A stretch of 64,000 nt of DNA, taken from contig JBGUEO010000003.1 of NCBI GenBank assembly GCA_041821315.1, forward strand, positions 120,331-184,330, read 5' to 3'. The stretch's first letter is position 1, and each line of letters starts with the position of its first letter. The stretch is from DIGJ01 sp041821315. Lineage in GTDB: Bacteria; Bacillota; Clostridia; Lachnospirales; Lachnospiraceae. The notes under the pieces were generated by a model. That model did no database searches. It was not told the origin of the DNA and saw only the letters and a program-made list of their open reading frames with translations. The translations under genes and the position numbers were made by a program. Shown piece after piece: positions 9,128 through 18,311 of this stretch.

Positions 9128-10315
9128 ATGCAATACGATTTTGAAACAATAATAAACAGAAAAAACTCGGGGTCTATAAAATGGGATCTTATGTTAGAAC
9201 AAAATCCCAAGGTGTCAGAGCATATTGTTCCATTTTCTGTTGCCGATATGGAACTTAAAAATCCACCTGAAATTGTGGAGGGACTTAAGACTTTTTTGGA
9301 CGAATCGATTCTAGGATATACAAACACTACGGATTCCTATTATGAAAGCTTGCTTGACTGGATGGAAAAAAAACATGGGTTTTTACCAAAAAGAGAATGG
9401 TGCATTGAGACTCCGGGAGTCGTTCCGGCATTAAAAACAATGGTAGAACTGTTTAGCAACCCAGAAGATAGCGTCATGATCATGACACCGGTATATTATC
9501 CATTTAAACGAGTCGTTGAGGAAAATGGCAGAACGGTTGTAGCGACCGAACTTCTTGCAAGGGGAGAGAGCTATGAAATTGATTTTTCTGATTTTGAGGA
9601 CAAAGCAAAGCGCCCAGAGGTTACCTTGCTTATCTTGTCTAGCCCACATAATCCAGTGGGACGAGTGTGGAGTAAGGAAGAATTAATGAAAATAGCAGAT
9701 ATTTGTTTGGAAAATAATGTGTTTATTTTAGATGATGAAATTCATTTTGACCTAATTATGCCAGGATATACACATATCTCGATGGGAACATTTGAAAAGA
9801 AATACTTGGATAATTGTGCGATATGCACCGCTCCAAGCAAGACGTTTAATTTAGCGGGGATGCAGGTCTCCAATATTTTTATTTCTAATTTGGAAAAAAG
9901 AACAAAAATGCGAAAAAACCAAGGATTCTTTTTATTGAATGCGGTAGGCATGAAAGCTTGTGAATTAGCATATACAAAGTGTGAGGACTGGCTGAATCAA
10001 CTCATTCATTTGATTTGGGAAAATAAAGAATATGTAGAATCTTTCATAAGAACTAATATACCAGAAGTAAAGGTATACCAATTAGAAGGAACGTATTTGC
10101 TATGGATGGATTTTCGACCGCTTGGTATGGAGGCAGAAGAATTAGAACCTTTTATGATAAATGAGGCAGAATTATTCTTCGATGAGGGATATGTATTTGG
10201 TGAAGGAGGAAGAGGATTCGAGCGAATGAATCTTGCCTGTCCTAACTGGGTGATAAGAGAGGCTATGGATAGGCTGCGGAAGGCAGTCACAAAATATAAA
10301 GAGCAAACAAAATAA
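9128..10315 (+). CDS. PLP-dependent MalY/PatB-family aminotransferase, probable cystathionine beta-lyase
   Basis: A 395-residue fold-type I PLP enzyme. SSPHNPVGRVW near residue 170, DDEIHFDL near residue 203 and the cofactor-binding lysine in SKTFNLAG near residue 238 are the MalY/PatB pattern. Members cleave C-S bonds of cystathionine or cysteine, releasing pyruvate, ammonia and a thiol or sulfide. Sequence does not settle the physiological substrate. It has an AAGGAG site and stands alone between the HEPN pair and the capD-like gene. Confidence 0.85.
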   Translation: MQYDFETIINRKNSGSIKWDLMLEQNPKVSEHIVPFSVADMELKNPPEIVEGLKTFLDESILGYTNTTDSYYESLLDWMEKKHGFLPKREWCIETPGVVPALKTMVELFSNPEDSVMIMTPVYYPFKRVVEENGRTVVATELLARGESYEIDFSDFEDKAKRPEVTLLILSSPHNPVGRVWSKEELMKIADICLENNVFILDDEIHFDLIMPGYTHISMGTFEKKYLDNCAICTAPSKTFNLAGMQVSNIFISNLEKRTKMRKNQGFFLLNAVGMKACELAYTKCEDWLNQLIHLIWENKEYVESFIRTNIPEVKVYQLEGTYLLWMDFRPLGMEAEELEPFMINEAELFFDEGYVFGEGGRGFERMNLACPNWVIREAMDRLRKAVTKYKEQTK

Positions 10316-10539
10316 TTTTGTCAAAATGCGCATAAAGTTCATTGCAATATTGATATAATAACCATTCAGAAGTTTTAGATAATTTGCAGATAAACGGGTA
10401 TCCATTCCAAAATAGTGAAGCTGTTGTTACAGATAGTAGTTAATATAAGGATCACGTGAAGTGCAAGCTTTTCTTTATTGTAGAATCGTTTTATTTATGA
10501 TAGAATAAAGAGTCTATTAATAAATTTTAAACCGAGGTT

Positions 10540-12402
10540 ATGAAACCAATGAAGAATGAATTTGATAAAAAACTTTTTGTCCGTCGGGCATTTTTAGTTT
10601 TGTTAGATATATTACTTATAAATTTTGCATCATTTTGTGCGATTGCCATCCGTTTTGATTTTAAAATATCAAAAATTGAAATAAAGTATAGTGAAGTAAT
10701 TGCGCAATATGCACTTATTTATACGATAGTTACACTTCTTATTTTCTTTTTATTCCGGCTTTATCATAGCCTTTGGAAATATGCAAGTATAGAGGAAATG
10801 ACTAATATAATTTATGCCTGTACAATAGCAGGTGCATTGCAATACTTAGGGATGAAGATGCTTCATTATCATGTACCTCGAAGCTATACTCCCCTAAATT
10901 TAATGTTTTTAACAGCATTTGTAGCGGGATCACGCTTCTTTTACCGAACACTTCGCATGTTTAATCAACAATATCGTACAGACTCGAAGAAACATATTAT
11001 GATTGTTGGTGCGGGAGAGGCAGCAAGCGCTATCATCAAAGAAATTGACAATAGTCAATATCTTGATGGGAGAGTAATTTGTGCGATTGATGATGATAAA
11101 AAGAAGATAAGCCGTTTTATTCAAGGGGTAAAAATAGTTGGAAATAGGTATTCAATTCGTGAAAATGTAGAGAAATACAATATTTCAGATATTATTATTG
11201 CAATTCCTAATATGCCGCGAAAAGAATTAAAAAAAATTATAGATATCTGTAAATTAACAAATTGTAATTTGAAGATAATGCCAGGAATGTATCAGTTGAT
11301 TAATGAAGAAGTAAAGGTAAGCCGGCTCCGAAATGTGGAGATCGAAGATTTACTAGGTAGAGGTGCAGTTGAGTTTGACATTCAAAGTATTAAAGACTAT
11401 GTGAAAGATAAGGTTGTAATGGTAACGGGCGGAGGAGGCTCGATTGGAAGTGAGCTTTGTCGGCAGATTGTAAAACATGAGCCAAGGCAATTAATTATTT
11501 TAGATATTTATGAAAATAATGCGTATGAAATCGAACAAGAGCTGATACGAAGCTACCCAAATTTAGATCTTGTAGTTTTGATTGCATCGGTACGAAATAC
11601 CAATCGTATGAATGTTATTTTTGAAACATACAGACCAGAGTTAGTATATCATGCGGCAGCGCATAAACATGTGCCACTAATGGAGATAAGTCCCAATGAA
11701 GCGATTAAAAACAATGTATTTGGAACGCTAAAGTTAGTACGTGCGGCAGACCGCTATGGAGTCAAACGCTTTGTTCAAATTTCAACGGATAAAGCGGTGA
11801 ATCCAACCAATGTAATGGGGGCTTCCAAACGAATTTGTGAAATGATTGTTCAAACCTATAACAATCGGTCAAAGACAGAATTTGTCGCAGTTCGATTTGG
11901 AAATGTGTTAGGAAGCAATGGAAGCGTAATTCCTTTATTTAAGCGTCAAATAGCAAATGGGGGTCCTGTGACAGTGACCCATCCAGATATCATTCGTTAC
12001 TTTATGACGATACCGGAGGCAGTCGCCTTGGTGTTGCAAGCGGGTGCATTTGCTAGAGGTGGGGAAATTTTTGTCCTTGATATGGGGGAACCAATAAAAA
12101 TTGATGATTTGGCAAGAAATTTGATTCGCTTATCTGGATTTGTGCCAGATCGGGATATTGAAATTACATATATTGGACTTCGTCCAGGTGAAAAATTATT
12201 CGAAGAGTTATTAATGGATGAAGAAGGAATGCAAGATACGCAGAACAAATTAATCCATATTGGTAAACCAATTGCTTTTGACGAAGAAGAGTTTTTAAGG
12301 AAGCTTGATGACTTGGAGATAGAGGTAAATCGGGAAACCGAACATGTTAGAGATTTGTTAAAAGAGATAGTACCTACTTATTGCAATAATGAAAAAATAT
12401 AA
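10540..12402 (+). CDS. CapD/WbpM/PglF-type membrane nucleotide-sugar 4,6-dehydratase
   Basis: A 620-residue protein with four hydrophobic segments in the first ~130 residues, a first Rossmann region (GAGEAA near residue 158) and a catalytic SDR domain beginning at GGGGSIGSELCRQI near residue 299. The catalytic site reads NVMGASKR near residue 426: methionine replaces the usual YxxxK tyrosine, as in the long CapD/WbpM/PglF enzymes that act on UDP-GlcNAc. It probably feeds an amino-deoxy sugar into surface glycans. GAGG at 10534-10537 is close to the ATG at 10540 and better spaced for an in-frame ATG at 10549, so the protein may be three residues shorter. Confidence 0.9.
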   Translation: MKPMKNEFDKKLFVRRAFLVLLDILLINFASFCAIAIRFDFKISKIEIKYSEVIAQYALIYTIVTLLIFFLFRLYHSLWKYASIEEMTNIIYACTIAGALQYLGMKMLHYHVPRSYTPLNLMFLTAFVAGSRFFYRTLRMFNQQYRTDSKKHIMIVGAGEAASAIIKEIDNSQYLDGRVICAIDDDKKKISRFIQGVKIVGNRYSIRENVEKYNISDIIIAIPNMPRKELKKIIDICKLTNCNLKIMPGMYQLINEEVKVSRLRNVEIEDLLGRGAVEFDIQSIKDYVKDKVVMVTGGGGSIGSELCRQIVKHEPRQLIILDIYENNAYEIEQELIRSYPNLDLVVLIASVRNTNRMNVIFETYRPELVYHAAAHKHVPLMEISPNEAIKNNVFGTLKLVRAADRYGVKRFVQISTDKAVNPTNVMGASKRICEMIVQTYNNRSKTEFVAVRFGNVLGSNGSVIPLFKRQIANGGPVTVTHPDIIRYFMTIPEAVALVLQAGAFARGGEIFVLDMGEPIKIDDLARNLIRLSGFVPDRDIEITYIGLRPGEKLFEELLMDEEGMQDTQNKLIHIGKPIAFDEEEFLRKLDDLEIEVNRETEHVRDLLKEIVPTYCNNEKI

Positions 12403-12505
12403 AATAGAATCAGTTATGACATTTGTCATAGAAAAATGTGTCGTTTATCCATATTCAAGATGCTTGCTATGCGATATAATAAGGAAAACAAAAGAAAGCG
12501 AGTGA

Positions 12506-12727
12506 ATGAATATTATGAAATGTCCAAACTGTGGAAGTGAAGGGTGTCATTTAGTAGAAGAAACCACAACGCATCAAAAAGGATTTGATGTCTGTAGTGG
12601 AGTTTGTGGATATGTTGTTCTAGGTCCCATTGGATTATTGTGTGGACTTTGTGGGATGGGGGATGGACATACATCAAGAAAAGCTTATTGGGTGTGCAAC
12701 TATTGCGGCAGAAAGTTCAGGGCATAG
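12506..12727 (+). CDS. Small zinc-ribbon protein with hydrophobic centre
   Basis: A 73-residue protein not recognised by function. It has an N-terminal CPNC, a glycine-rich hydrophobic middle near residues 30-50 with further cysteines, and a C-terminal CNYC. Two CxxC knuckles around a membrane-seeking centre resemble LITAF-like or zinc-ribbon membrane-surface proteins, but this is only a shape comparison. A second ATG at 12515 could be the start. It ends one base before the DUF2085 gene, so the two are probably co-expressed. Confidence 0.6.
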   Translation: MNIMKCPNCGSEGCHLVEETTTHQKGFDVCSGVCGYVVLGPIGLLCGLCGMGDGHTSRKAYWVCNYCGRKFRA

Positions 12728-12728
12728 G

Positions 12729-13106
12729 ATGAACGACAAAGAGAATATAGAAACTTGGGTAAAGTGGATGGAATGGGGACATCGACTGGGCTGTCACCAA
12801 AAAGAAGAACGAAGTTTTTTTATCAAAGGCTATCAATTTCCAGTGTGTGCAAGATGTAGTGGAGTTTTTTTAGGATATTTAGCTGCACTAATTTTGCTTC
12901 CCATTACGCTAGGAAGAGAAAAAATAGTGAAGCTGCTTGCTCTTTTAGGGGGAGCCATTATGTTATTGGATTGGTCGCTGCAGGCATTTAAGATAAAAGA
13001 ATCCACCAACATGCGAAGACTTGCCAGTGGCATTGTGGGTGGATTTGGTATTATGACAATATGGATTTATTTTATTAAGGCAATCATACTAAAATTAAAG
13101 AAATAG
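12729..13106 (+). CDS. DUF2085-family membrane protein
   Basis: A 125-residue protein with GCHQKEERSFF near residue 20 and CARCSGVFLGY near residue 38, the cysteine/histidine pattern of DUF2085, followed by two or three hydrophobic segments. The function of the family is unknown. The ATG at 12729 is preferred over in-frame upstream codons, which lie inside the preceding zinc-ribbon gene. The last codons form the left arm of the downstream terminator. Confidence 0.75.
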   Translation: MNDKENIETWVKWMEWGHRLGCHQKEERSFFIKGYQFPVCARCSGVFLGYLAALILLPITLGREKIVKLLALLGGAIMLLDWSLQAFKIKESTNMRRLASGIVGGFGIMTIWIYFIKAIILKLKK

Positions 13107-13130
13107 TTTAGTATGATTGCCTTGATTTTT
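13077..13130. terminator. Bidirectional intrinsic terminator between convergent genes
   Basis: A perfect 17-base inverted repeat (13077-13093 with 13107-13123) is followed by a T-rich run on the plus strand and preceded by an A-rich stretch, so it can stop transcription from the DUF2085 gene and from the convergent helicase gene. The left arm lies inside the DUF2085 coding sequence. Confidence 0.85.
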
Positions 13131-14718
13131 AATGTTTTGCGCGTTCTACGTGGATGGATTTTCCCTTAATCGATGCTTTCTTCATTGCTTCAATTACATC
13201 TTGTGCATATTCATTTGGTACATCCACAAAAGTATAGCTATCATACATGTCAATAGAACCAACTAAGTGTCCTGGAATTCCACTTTCTCCAGCGACTGCA
13301 CCAAGAATATCACCTGGTTTAATCCGTTGTTTTTTACCAACATTGAGAAATAAGCGGGTCATGCCATGCTTTGTGTTGGTAACGGAAGAGTCTCTAGAAG
13401 TAGGAGCTTCTATCGCAACATCACGGTCTTCTCCCATTGCCATCTTGAGGAACGCTGCAGCTACATCGAGAGCAGTATATTCTTCATCATTGATGCGAGC
13501 TTCAATTAAATCAACCATTTTTGATAAATCAACAGATTCGATGATTTTAGATACTTGGTCAAGTGTTTTTGTAGCCATCAAATCGGTTACATCGTGAAGT
13601 GATGGAATCGGTTGACTTGTGATTTTAGCTTTACAATGCTTTTGGATATCTTTTAATTTATAGACTTCACGTCCAAAAACAAAGGTAAATGCACGACCTG
13701 CGCGGCCAGCACGACCAGTACGGCCAACACGATGAACATAATATTCATCATCTTGAGGAAGGTCATAGTTAAAGACAGCTTCTACGTCATCAACATCAAT
13801 TCCTCTAGCAGCAACGTCAGTAGCTACAAGAATGTTTGTTTTTTGTTCACGGAATTTTTTCATAACACGGTCTCTTTGCTGTTGCTTCATATCGCCATGC
13901 AATCCTTCTGCAAAATAACCTCGTCCTTGAAGTGTACTAACCAATTCATCAACACCGCGTTTGGTATTACAGAAAACCAAAGATAATTTTGGTGAATAAA
14001 TATCGAGTAAACGGCAAAGAACTTCACTACGATTTTTGCTACGTACTTCGTAGTAATATTGTTCGATTTTAGGTACCGTAAGTTCCTTTTTTACAACCTT
14101 GATAGTGACTGCATTTTTTTGATAATTCTTTGCAATGTCACGAATAGAGTCTGGCATTGTAGCAGAAAATAAAATGGTTTGTCGTTCAGCGGGCATATCC
14201 GCAAGAATGGTTTCGATATCTTCACGAAATCCCATATTTAACATTTCATCAGCTTCATCTAATACAACTGTGTTAACATGTTCTAGTTTTAATGTATGGC
14301 GACGCATATGATCCATGACACGACCAGGCGTTCCAATCACGATATTTACTCCAGCTTTCAGAGAACGTATCTGATTGCTGATGTCTTGTCCACCATAGAT
14401 GGGAAGCACTTTTACACCATGCATAAATTTTGCTAAATTACGAACTTCTTCGGCAACTTGAATGGCAAGTTCACGAGTTGGACATAATACGATAGCCTGT
14501 AGATGCTTCTCTTTTGCATCTACTTTTTGTAGGAGAGGGATTCCAAAAGCCGCAGTTTTTCCTGTGCCAGTTTGAGCCTGTCCGATGATATCTAAGCCCT
14601 CCATGATGGCAGGGATTGCGTTTGCTTGTATTGGGGAGGCTTCTTCAAAGCCCATATCTGCAACTGCACGTAAAATGCGTGCGTCTAAGTTTAATTCTGT
14701 AAATCGAAGAGTTTCCAT
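13129..14718 (-). CDS. DEAD-box RNA helicase with DbpA-type RNA-binding domain (CshA/DeaD-like)
   Basis: A 529-residue ATP-dependent RNA helicase. All core motifs are present: AQTGTGKT, PTRELAIQ, DEAD, SAT and HRVGRTGRAGR. The last ~75 residues form a DbpA-like RNA-binding domain (MTRLFLNVGKK onward). Such enzymes act in ribosome assembly, mRNA decay and cold adaptation. The start at 14718 (METLRF) has an AGAAAGGA site upstream; 26 further in-frame residues exist but do not look like helicase sequence. It is transcribed alone, convergent with the DUF2085 gene. Confidence 0.92.
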   Translation of the reverse strand: METLRFTELNLDARILRAVADMGFEEASPIQANAIPAIMEGLDIIGQAQTGTGKTAAFGIPLLQKVDAKEKHLQAIVLCPTRELAIQVAEEVRNLAKFMHGVKVLPIYGGQDISNQIRSLKAGVNIVIGTPGRVMDHMRRHTLKLEHVNTVVLDEADEMLNMGFREDIETILADMPAERQTILFSATMPDSIRDIAKNYQKNAVTIKVVKKELTVPKIEQYYYEVRSKNRSEVLCRLLDIYSPKLSLVFCNTKRGVDELVSTLQGRGYFAEGLHGDMKQQQRDRVMKKFREQKTNILVATDVAARGIDVDDVEAVFNYDLPQDDEYYVHRVGRTGRAGRAGRAFTFVFGREVYKLKDIQKHCKAKITSQPIPSLHDVTDLMATKTLDQVSKIIESVDLSKMVDLIEARINDEEYTALDVAAAFLKMAMGEDRDVAIEAPTSRDSSVTNTKHGMTRLFLNVGKKQRIKPGDILGAVAGESGIPGHLVGSIDMYDSYTFVDVPNEYAQDVIEAMKKASIKGKSIHVERAKH

Positions 14719-14930
14719 ATAAGTCCTTTCTAAAAATATCTGTTCAAAATATATACACAACTTGTCAAGTATGGCATAAAAATTAGACTGTGTCAAGAAA
14801 AATCGAAAAATATTTTTGGAAAAACGATATGTTTATATAAATAAAGGAAAGGTGCTTTTCAAAATATTAAAAAAGTATTAAAATAATAACGATTCTATTA
14901 ATTTAAATTGTATGTATCGGGAGCGTATGA

Positions 14931-16580
14931 ATGAATAATAATAAGTCACTGTTTTGGGTAGGGTCTGAAATTAATAAAGAATTTCCGACTAATTTACCAA
15001 ATGAGAACGAACTCGTAGAATACATGATTGAAGTAATGTATGGAGAATATGGTCTTCAAGCATTTCAGAATAGAATCGCTGCGTATAATTCCTTTATTCA
15101 TGAAATCAATCAAACAATTGAAGCGGTTATTTATCCTGGTATTTTAATTTCGCAGTGGAGCAAAATAAAGGGAATAAATTTGAATGCAGGGATAGCTTCC
15201 TTTTTGCAGGCACCATTTAATGGAATCCATTGTTATCTTGCTATGATTTTGTCGGAAGGCGTAAGCATTATAACAACAAATATGGACTTATGTATTGAAT
15301 ATGCATACGAATCCTTTATGGAGGGAACTGATAAACTTATTCTTAGCGAATGTGAAAATGGAGTTGCCATTTATTCTGGAGGCCGGAAGACGTCTGGAAA
15401 GGTCTACCATATTCACGGAAGTGCTGAAAATTCAAATTGTTTGGGCGGTACTATTGAAATAGGAAAAGATTACTTTTCAAAGACGTTTCGAGAGTGCGTA
15501 AAGGAATGGATGATAAGCGATATCAATCTTTATGTAGTAGGATACAATTATAGGGATATTTATGATGTTACTATGTTTATGAGTTACCAAAGAAGACAGC
15601 TAGAGAGTGTGGGGTGGAAGGTTAGTATTGTTAGTACAAAAGGGAAGAAAGAGCAACCGACATCTATAAAGGTAATGTATCAGTACTTTCAGGAGTGCCA
15701 ACTTATTCATACAAGGGCAATTGATTTTTGTAAGGAATTTTGTTTGGAAAAAAGGCAGTGCTCGTTGAATGAATTATATGAGAGCGTAAAGCAAATGATA
15801 AGCAGACAACAAGCATTTCTTCTAAATTGGAAGCAGGAAATAAAAAAAGCGCTTTGCGACGTAGGAGACTACAAAGATATCATTCTTTTATATATGAATC
15901 AGTCACTGGGTGTTCCGGTATGCGAAATGGATCCAACGATTTATGAACGGTTGGAGCGTATGTCGTCCTCTTATAAAAATATGTATACTTCCCTTATGTT
16001 TCGATATACGCACGACTTGATACCAATATACGGATATAATATGCATAAAAATAAGTTACTTGAGGGAAATCCGACTTTTTTGATGGAGGAACTAATCCGC
16101 TTATCCCAGGATGGGTATAATCAAAGGAATAGTAAAATTTGTAATTTTGTTAAGATAGTGGAGAAGCTGCAAGAGGATTATATCAATGCATTAAGAAGGA
16201 GGACAGTGACGATAAAGTGGGAGATTGAAGCAGGAAAGTTACTTCAAGAAATTGAAGAACTTTTGCCAAAAGAGAGAGGTGGGCGCTTATTGGAACTTCC
16301 AAAAAATAATTACCGAGAATTTGCACAATTGTATCGATTACGTGCTGCTATAAAATCAATATACTATAAAGAAGTAGGTTCCATTTTAGACGTAAAGCGC
16401 GACTTGAATCGAGCAGGAACCTATTGTAGTCAATCAGCAAACTGGCATGGAGTGTTGAAAACGGTGGAATATGCTAGTTTTTGCTATTATTGTTTTTACT
16501 ATAAATATGGAAAAAAAAGCTATTATGATAAGGCACAACGGTATAAAACACTTATAAAAAGACAGAAAGCAAAAGAATAA
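14931..16580 (+). CDS. SIR2-like NAD-binding-fold protein with uncharacterised C-terminal half
   Basis: A 549-residue protein whose first ~240 residues fit the SIR2-like fold found in many stand-alone bacterial proteins: a degenerate nucleotide-binding start (FWVGSEI near residue 8), TTNMDLCIEYA near residue 113, a HGS motif near residue 162 and VVGYNYRDIYD near residue 202. The remaining ~300 residues are helix-rich, contain many charged and aromatic residues, and were not recognised. No membrane segment is seen. SIR2 domains in this arrangement often deplete NAD in phage defence, but no partner gene adjoins it and the histidine and asparagine roles are inferred. It stands as a single gene. 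Confidence 0.6.
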   Translation: MNNNKSLFWVGSEINKEFPTNLPNENELVEYMIEVMYGEYGLQAFQNRIAAYNSFIHEINQTIEAVIYPGILISQWSKIKGINLNAGIASFLQAPFNGIHCYLAMILSEGVSIITTNMDLCIEYAYESFMEGTDKLILSECENGVAIYSGGRKTSGKVYHIHGSAENSNCLGGTIEIGKDYFSKTFRECVKEWMISDINLYVVGYNYRDIYDVTMFMSYQRRQLESVGWKVSIVSTKGKKEQPTSIKVMYQYFQECQLIHTRAIDFCKEFCLEKRQCSLNELYESVKQMISRQQAFLLNWKQEIKKALCDVGDYKDIILLYMNQSLGVPVCEMDPTIYERLERMSSSYKNMYTSLMFRYTHDLIPIYGYNMHKNKLLEGNPTFLMEELIRLSQDGYNQRNSKICNFVKIVEKLQEDYINALRRRTVTIKWEIEAGKLLQEIEELLPKERGGRLLELPKNNYREFAQLYRLRAAIKSIYYKEVGSILDVKRDLNRAGTYCSQSANWHGVLKTVEYASFCYYCFYYKYGKKSYYDKAQRYKTLIKRQKAKE

Positions 16581-16757
16581 TTAAGAGGAAACTAATTTTT
16601 CGATAAGGAGATTACGATTCGTTGTATCAAGGGTAATATATTCTTCATAAGGAATGGTTGATAGTACCATTTCTACATTGCATTTGTAGCAGTGGGTTTT
16701 ATATTTGGACACATACCGAACGGCCTTGCATTTTGGACATATATATACTTTTAACAT
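16581..16757 (-). CDS. 58-residue zinc-ribbon protein
   Basis: A short gene reading from ATG at 16757 to TAA at 16581-16583. The product starts MLKVYICPKCKAV and has two knuckles, CPKC at residues 7-10 and CYKC at 23-26, which would bind one zinc. A GGGAGGG ribosome binding site lies 9 bases upstream of the ATG. It follows the histidine kinase gene on the same strand after 68 bases, so it may be the third gene of that operon. Its stop codon abuts the convergent SIR2-like gene. Function unknown. Confidence 0.7.
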   Translation of the reverse strand: MLKVYICPKCKAVRYVSKYKTHCYKCNVEMVLSTIPYEEYITLDTTNRNLLIEKLVSS

Positions 16758-16825
16758 AGATAATCCCTCCCATAGTGTTCATTATACCTTGGGAAATGCT
16801 GACAGGCAAGGAAATACGCTCGTAA

Positions 16826-18310
16826 TTATTCGACAGGATTCAACAGGCTATTTTCATATTTTTCAAAATGAAAGGTGAAAATGCTCCCTTTTCCCAGGAT
16901 GCTGTCAACAAAGACTTCGCCATTATGTTTTAAAACGATTTGCTTTGCAATGACTAGTCCAAGACCAGATCCAGATTCATTTTGTCTAAGCTTTGATTTA
17001 TAAAACTTATCAAAGATATTTGGTAACTCAGTTTCTGAAATGCCAATTCCCTCATCTCGTATTATAATGGTTAAGGGTGTGGATGAAATTAGTTGTATCT
17101 CTATCGTTGAGCCCTGGCTTGAAAACTTAATGGCATTATCAATAATAATAATGAAAAGTTGGCGTAATCGACCATAGTCACCAAGCATCATGATGCAATC
17201 CGAATCTTTCTTAAAGGAAAAAGAAATTTCCTTTTTTGCAACAATTACGGAGGCGCTTCTTAAAATATCATCAAAGATTTGTATTAAGTTGACTGGTTCC
17301 TTTTCAATTTCAAAGTGAGGATTTTGCATTTTAGATAGAATGAGAAGGTCACCAACTAAACGTTCCATGCTTTTACATTCATTGAGCATGCGTCCATAAT
17401 ATTGCTGTATTTTTTCTGCGTCTGTAACCATAGCATCGTTTAGGGTTTCTGTATATCCACGAATCACTGTAATTGGTGTACGAAGCTCATGGGATATATT
17501 TGCAAAAAAATCCAGGCGCATTTGATCTAATTCTTTTCGTGATTCTTCGTTGACAGCAAGTCGGTTGGCCAAAATATCAATCGTAGCGGCTAAATCACCG
17601 AACTCATCTTTTCGTTCGATTCCAGTTTTTTGATTGTAGTCGCCTTCTGCCAGCTTTAATGCAGTGGTACGCATGGTAACAATCGGAAGGGAAAGCTGTC
17701 TTGCAAATATGTAAGCGATAACAAAGGATATAAGAAAGGCAAGAAGTGCACTTACAAGAATAAAATAGCGGCTGCTTTGAATCATTTCATTTTGACTCTC
17801 GACAAAGGTATTTAAAAGCACGGCGCCAACTACATTACCACCACTGTCACGAATGGGAGTTGCAAGACGCATCATAGGTTTTCCATACATAGCATCATAA
17901 CTGCTGTTTACGTTTACTTTATTATGAAAGGCACTACTAAGAACGGATTCGGTATCTTCGGTGAGTGTAATATTGTCCATTAAAACATTTGAAAAATCAC
18001 TACTCATTGGATTGTCTGGGTTTGGAATAATCCAGATATCGGTATTTTCAATTAAAAGAATTTCCTGCCAAGAGAGTATGTAGGAGGAATAGTTTTCTAC
18101 ATCGTTATTATTTACATAGGTTGCGATATTACTTGCAAGTTGTTCCCCTTGATTTTTTAACTTTTGTTCATAGGATTTTGTAATATTATTGGTATATAGA
18201 TTGATAAAAATTGTGCCAATTAATATTGCTATAAAAGCCAAAATAATTGCAAAATATAAATAAATACGTAAAAACAGGCTGAAACGAAGTTTCTTAAACA
18301 GTTTTATCAT
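16826..18310 (-). CDS. Membrane sensor histidine kinase
   Basis: A 494-residue kinase: a membrane segment near residues 10-32, a ~150-residue extracellular sensor region, a second membrane segment near 183-205, HAMP, then HisKA with the phospho-accepting histidine in ISHELRTP near residue 274. The ATPase domain shows NAIKF, DEGIGI and GSGLGL boxes. It transfers phosphate to the OmpR-type regulator encoded just upstream with a one-base gap. The signal it senses is unknown; the extracellular region has no recognisable binding motif. Confidence 0.92.
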   Translation of the reverse strand: MIKLFKKLRFSLFLRIYLYFAIILAFIAILIGTIFINLYTNNITKSYEQKLKNQGEQLASNIATYVNNNDVENYSSYILSWQEILLIENTDIWIIPNPDNPMSSDFSNVLMDNITLTEDTESVLSSAFHNKVNVNSSYDAMYGKPMMRLATPIRDSGGNVVGAVLLNTFVESQNEMIQSSRYFILVSALLAFLISFVIAYIFARQLSLPIVTMRTTALKLAEGDYNQKTGIERKDEFGDLAATIDILANRLAVNEESRKELDQMRLDFFANISHELRTPITVIRGYTETLNDAMVTDAEKIQQYYGRMLNECKSMERLVGDLLILSKMQNPHFEIEKEPVNLIQIFDDILRSASVIVAKKEISFSFKKDSDCIMMLGDYGRLRQLFIIIIDNAIKFSSQGSTIEIQLISSTPLTIIIRDEGIGISETELPNIFDKFYKSKLRQNESGSGLGLVIAKQIVLKHNGEVFVDSILGKGSIFTFHFEKYENSLLNPVE

Positions 18311-18311
18311 T

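Noticed and set aside
10472..10511. TCTTTATT/AATAAAGA inverted repeat before the capD-like gene
   Set aside because: AT-rich 8-bp arms overlapping the likely promoter; expected by chance in this composition.
12415..12430. TATGAC/GTCATA palindrome as an operator
   Set aside because: Only 6-bp arms in AT-rich DNA and no second copy nearby; too weak to claim.
12630..12728. Upstream start for the DUF2085 gene
   Set aside because: It lies inside the preceding zinc-ribbon gene; ATG 12729 directly follows that stop codon.
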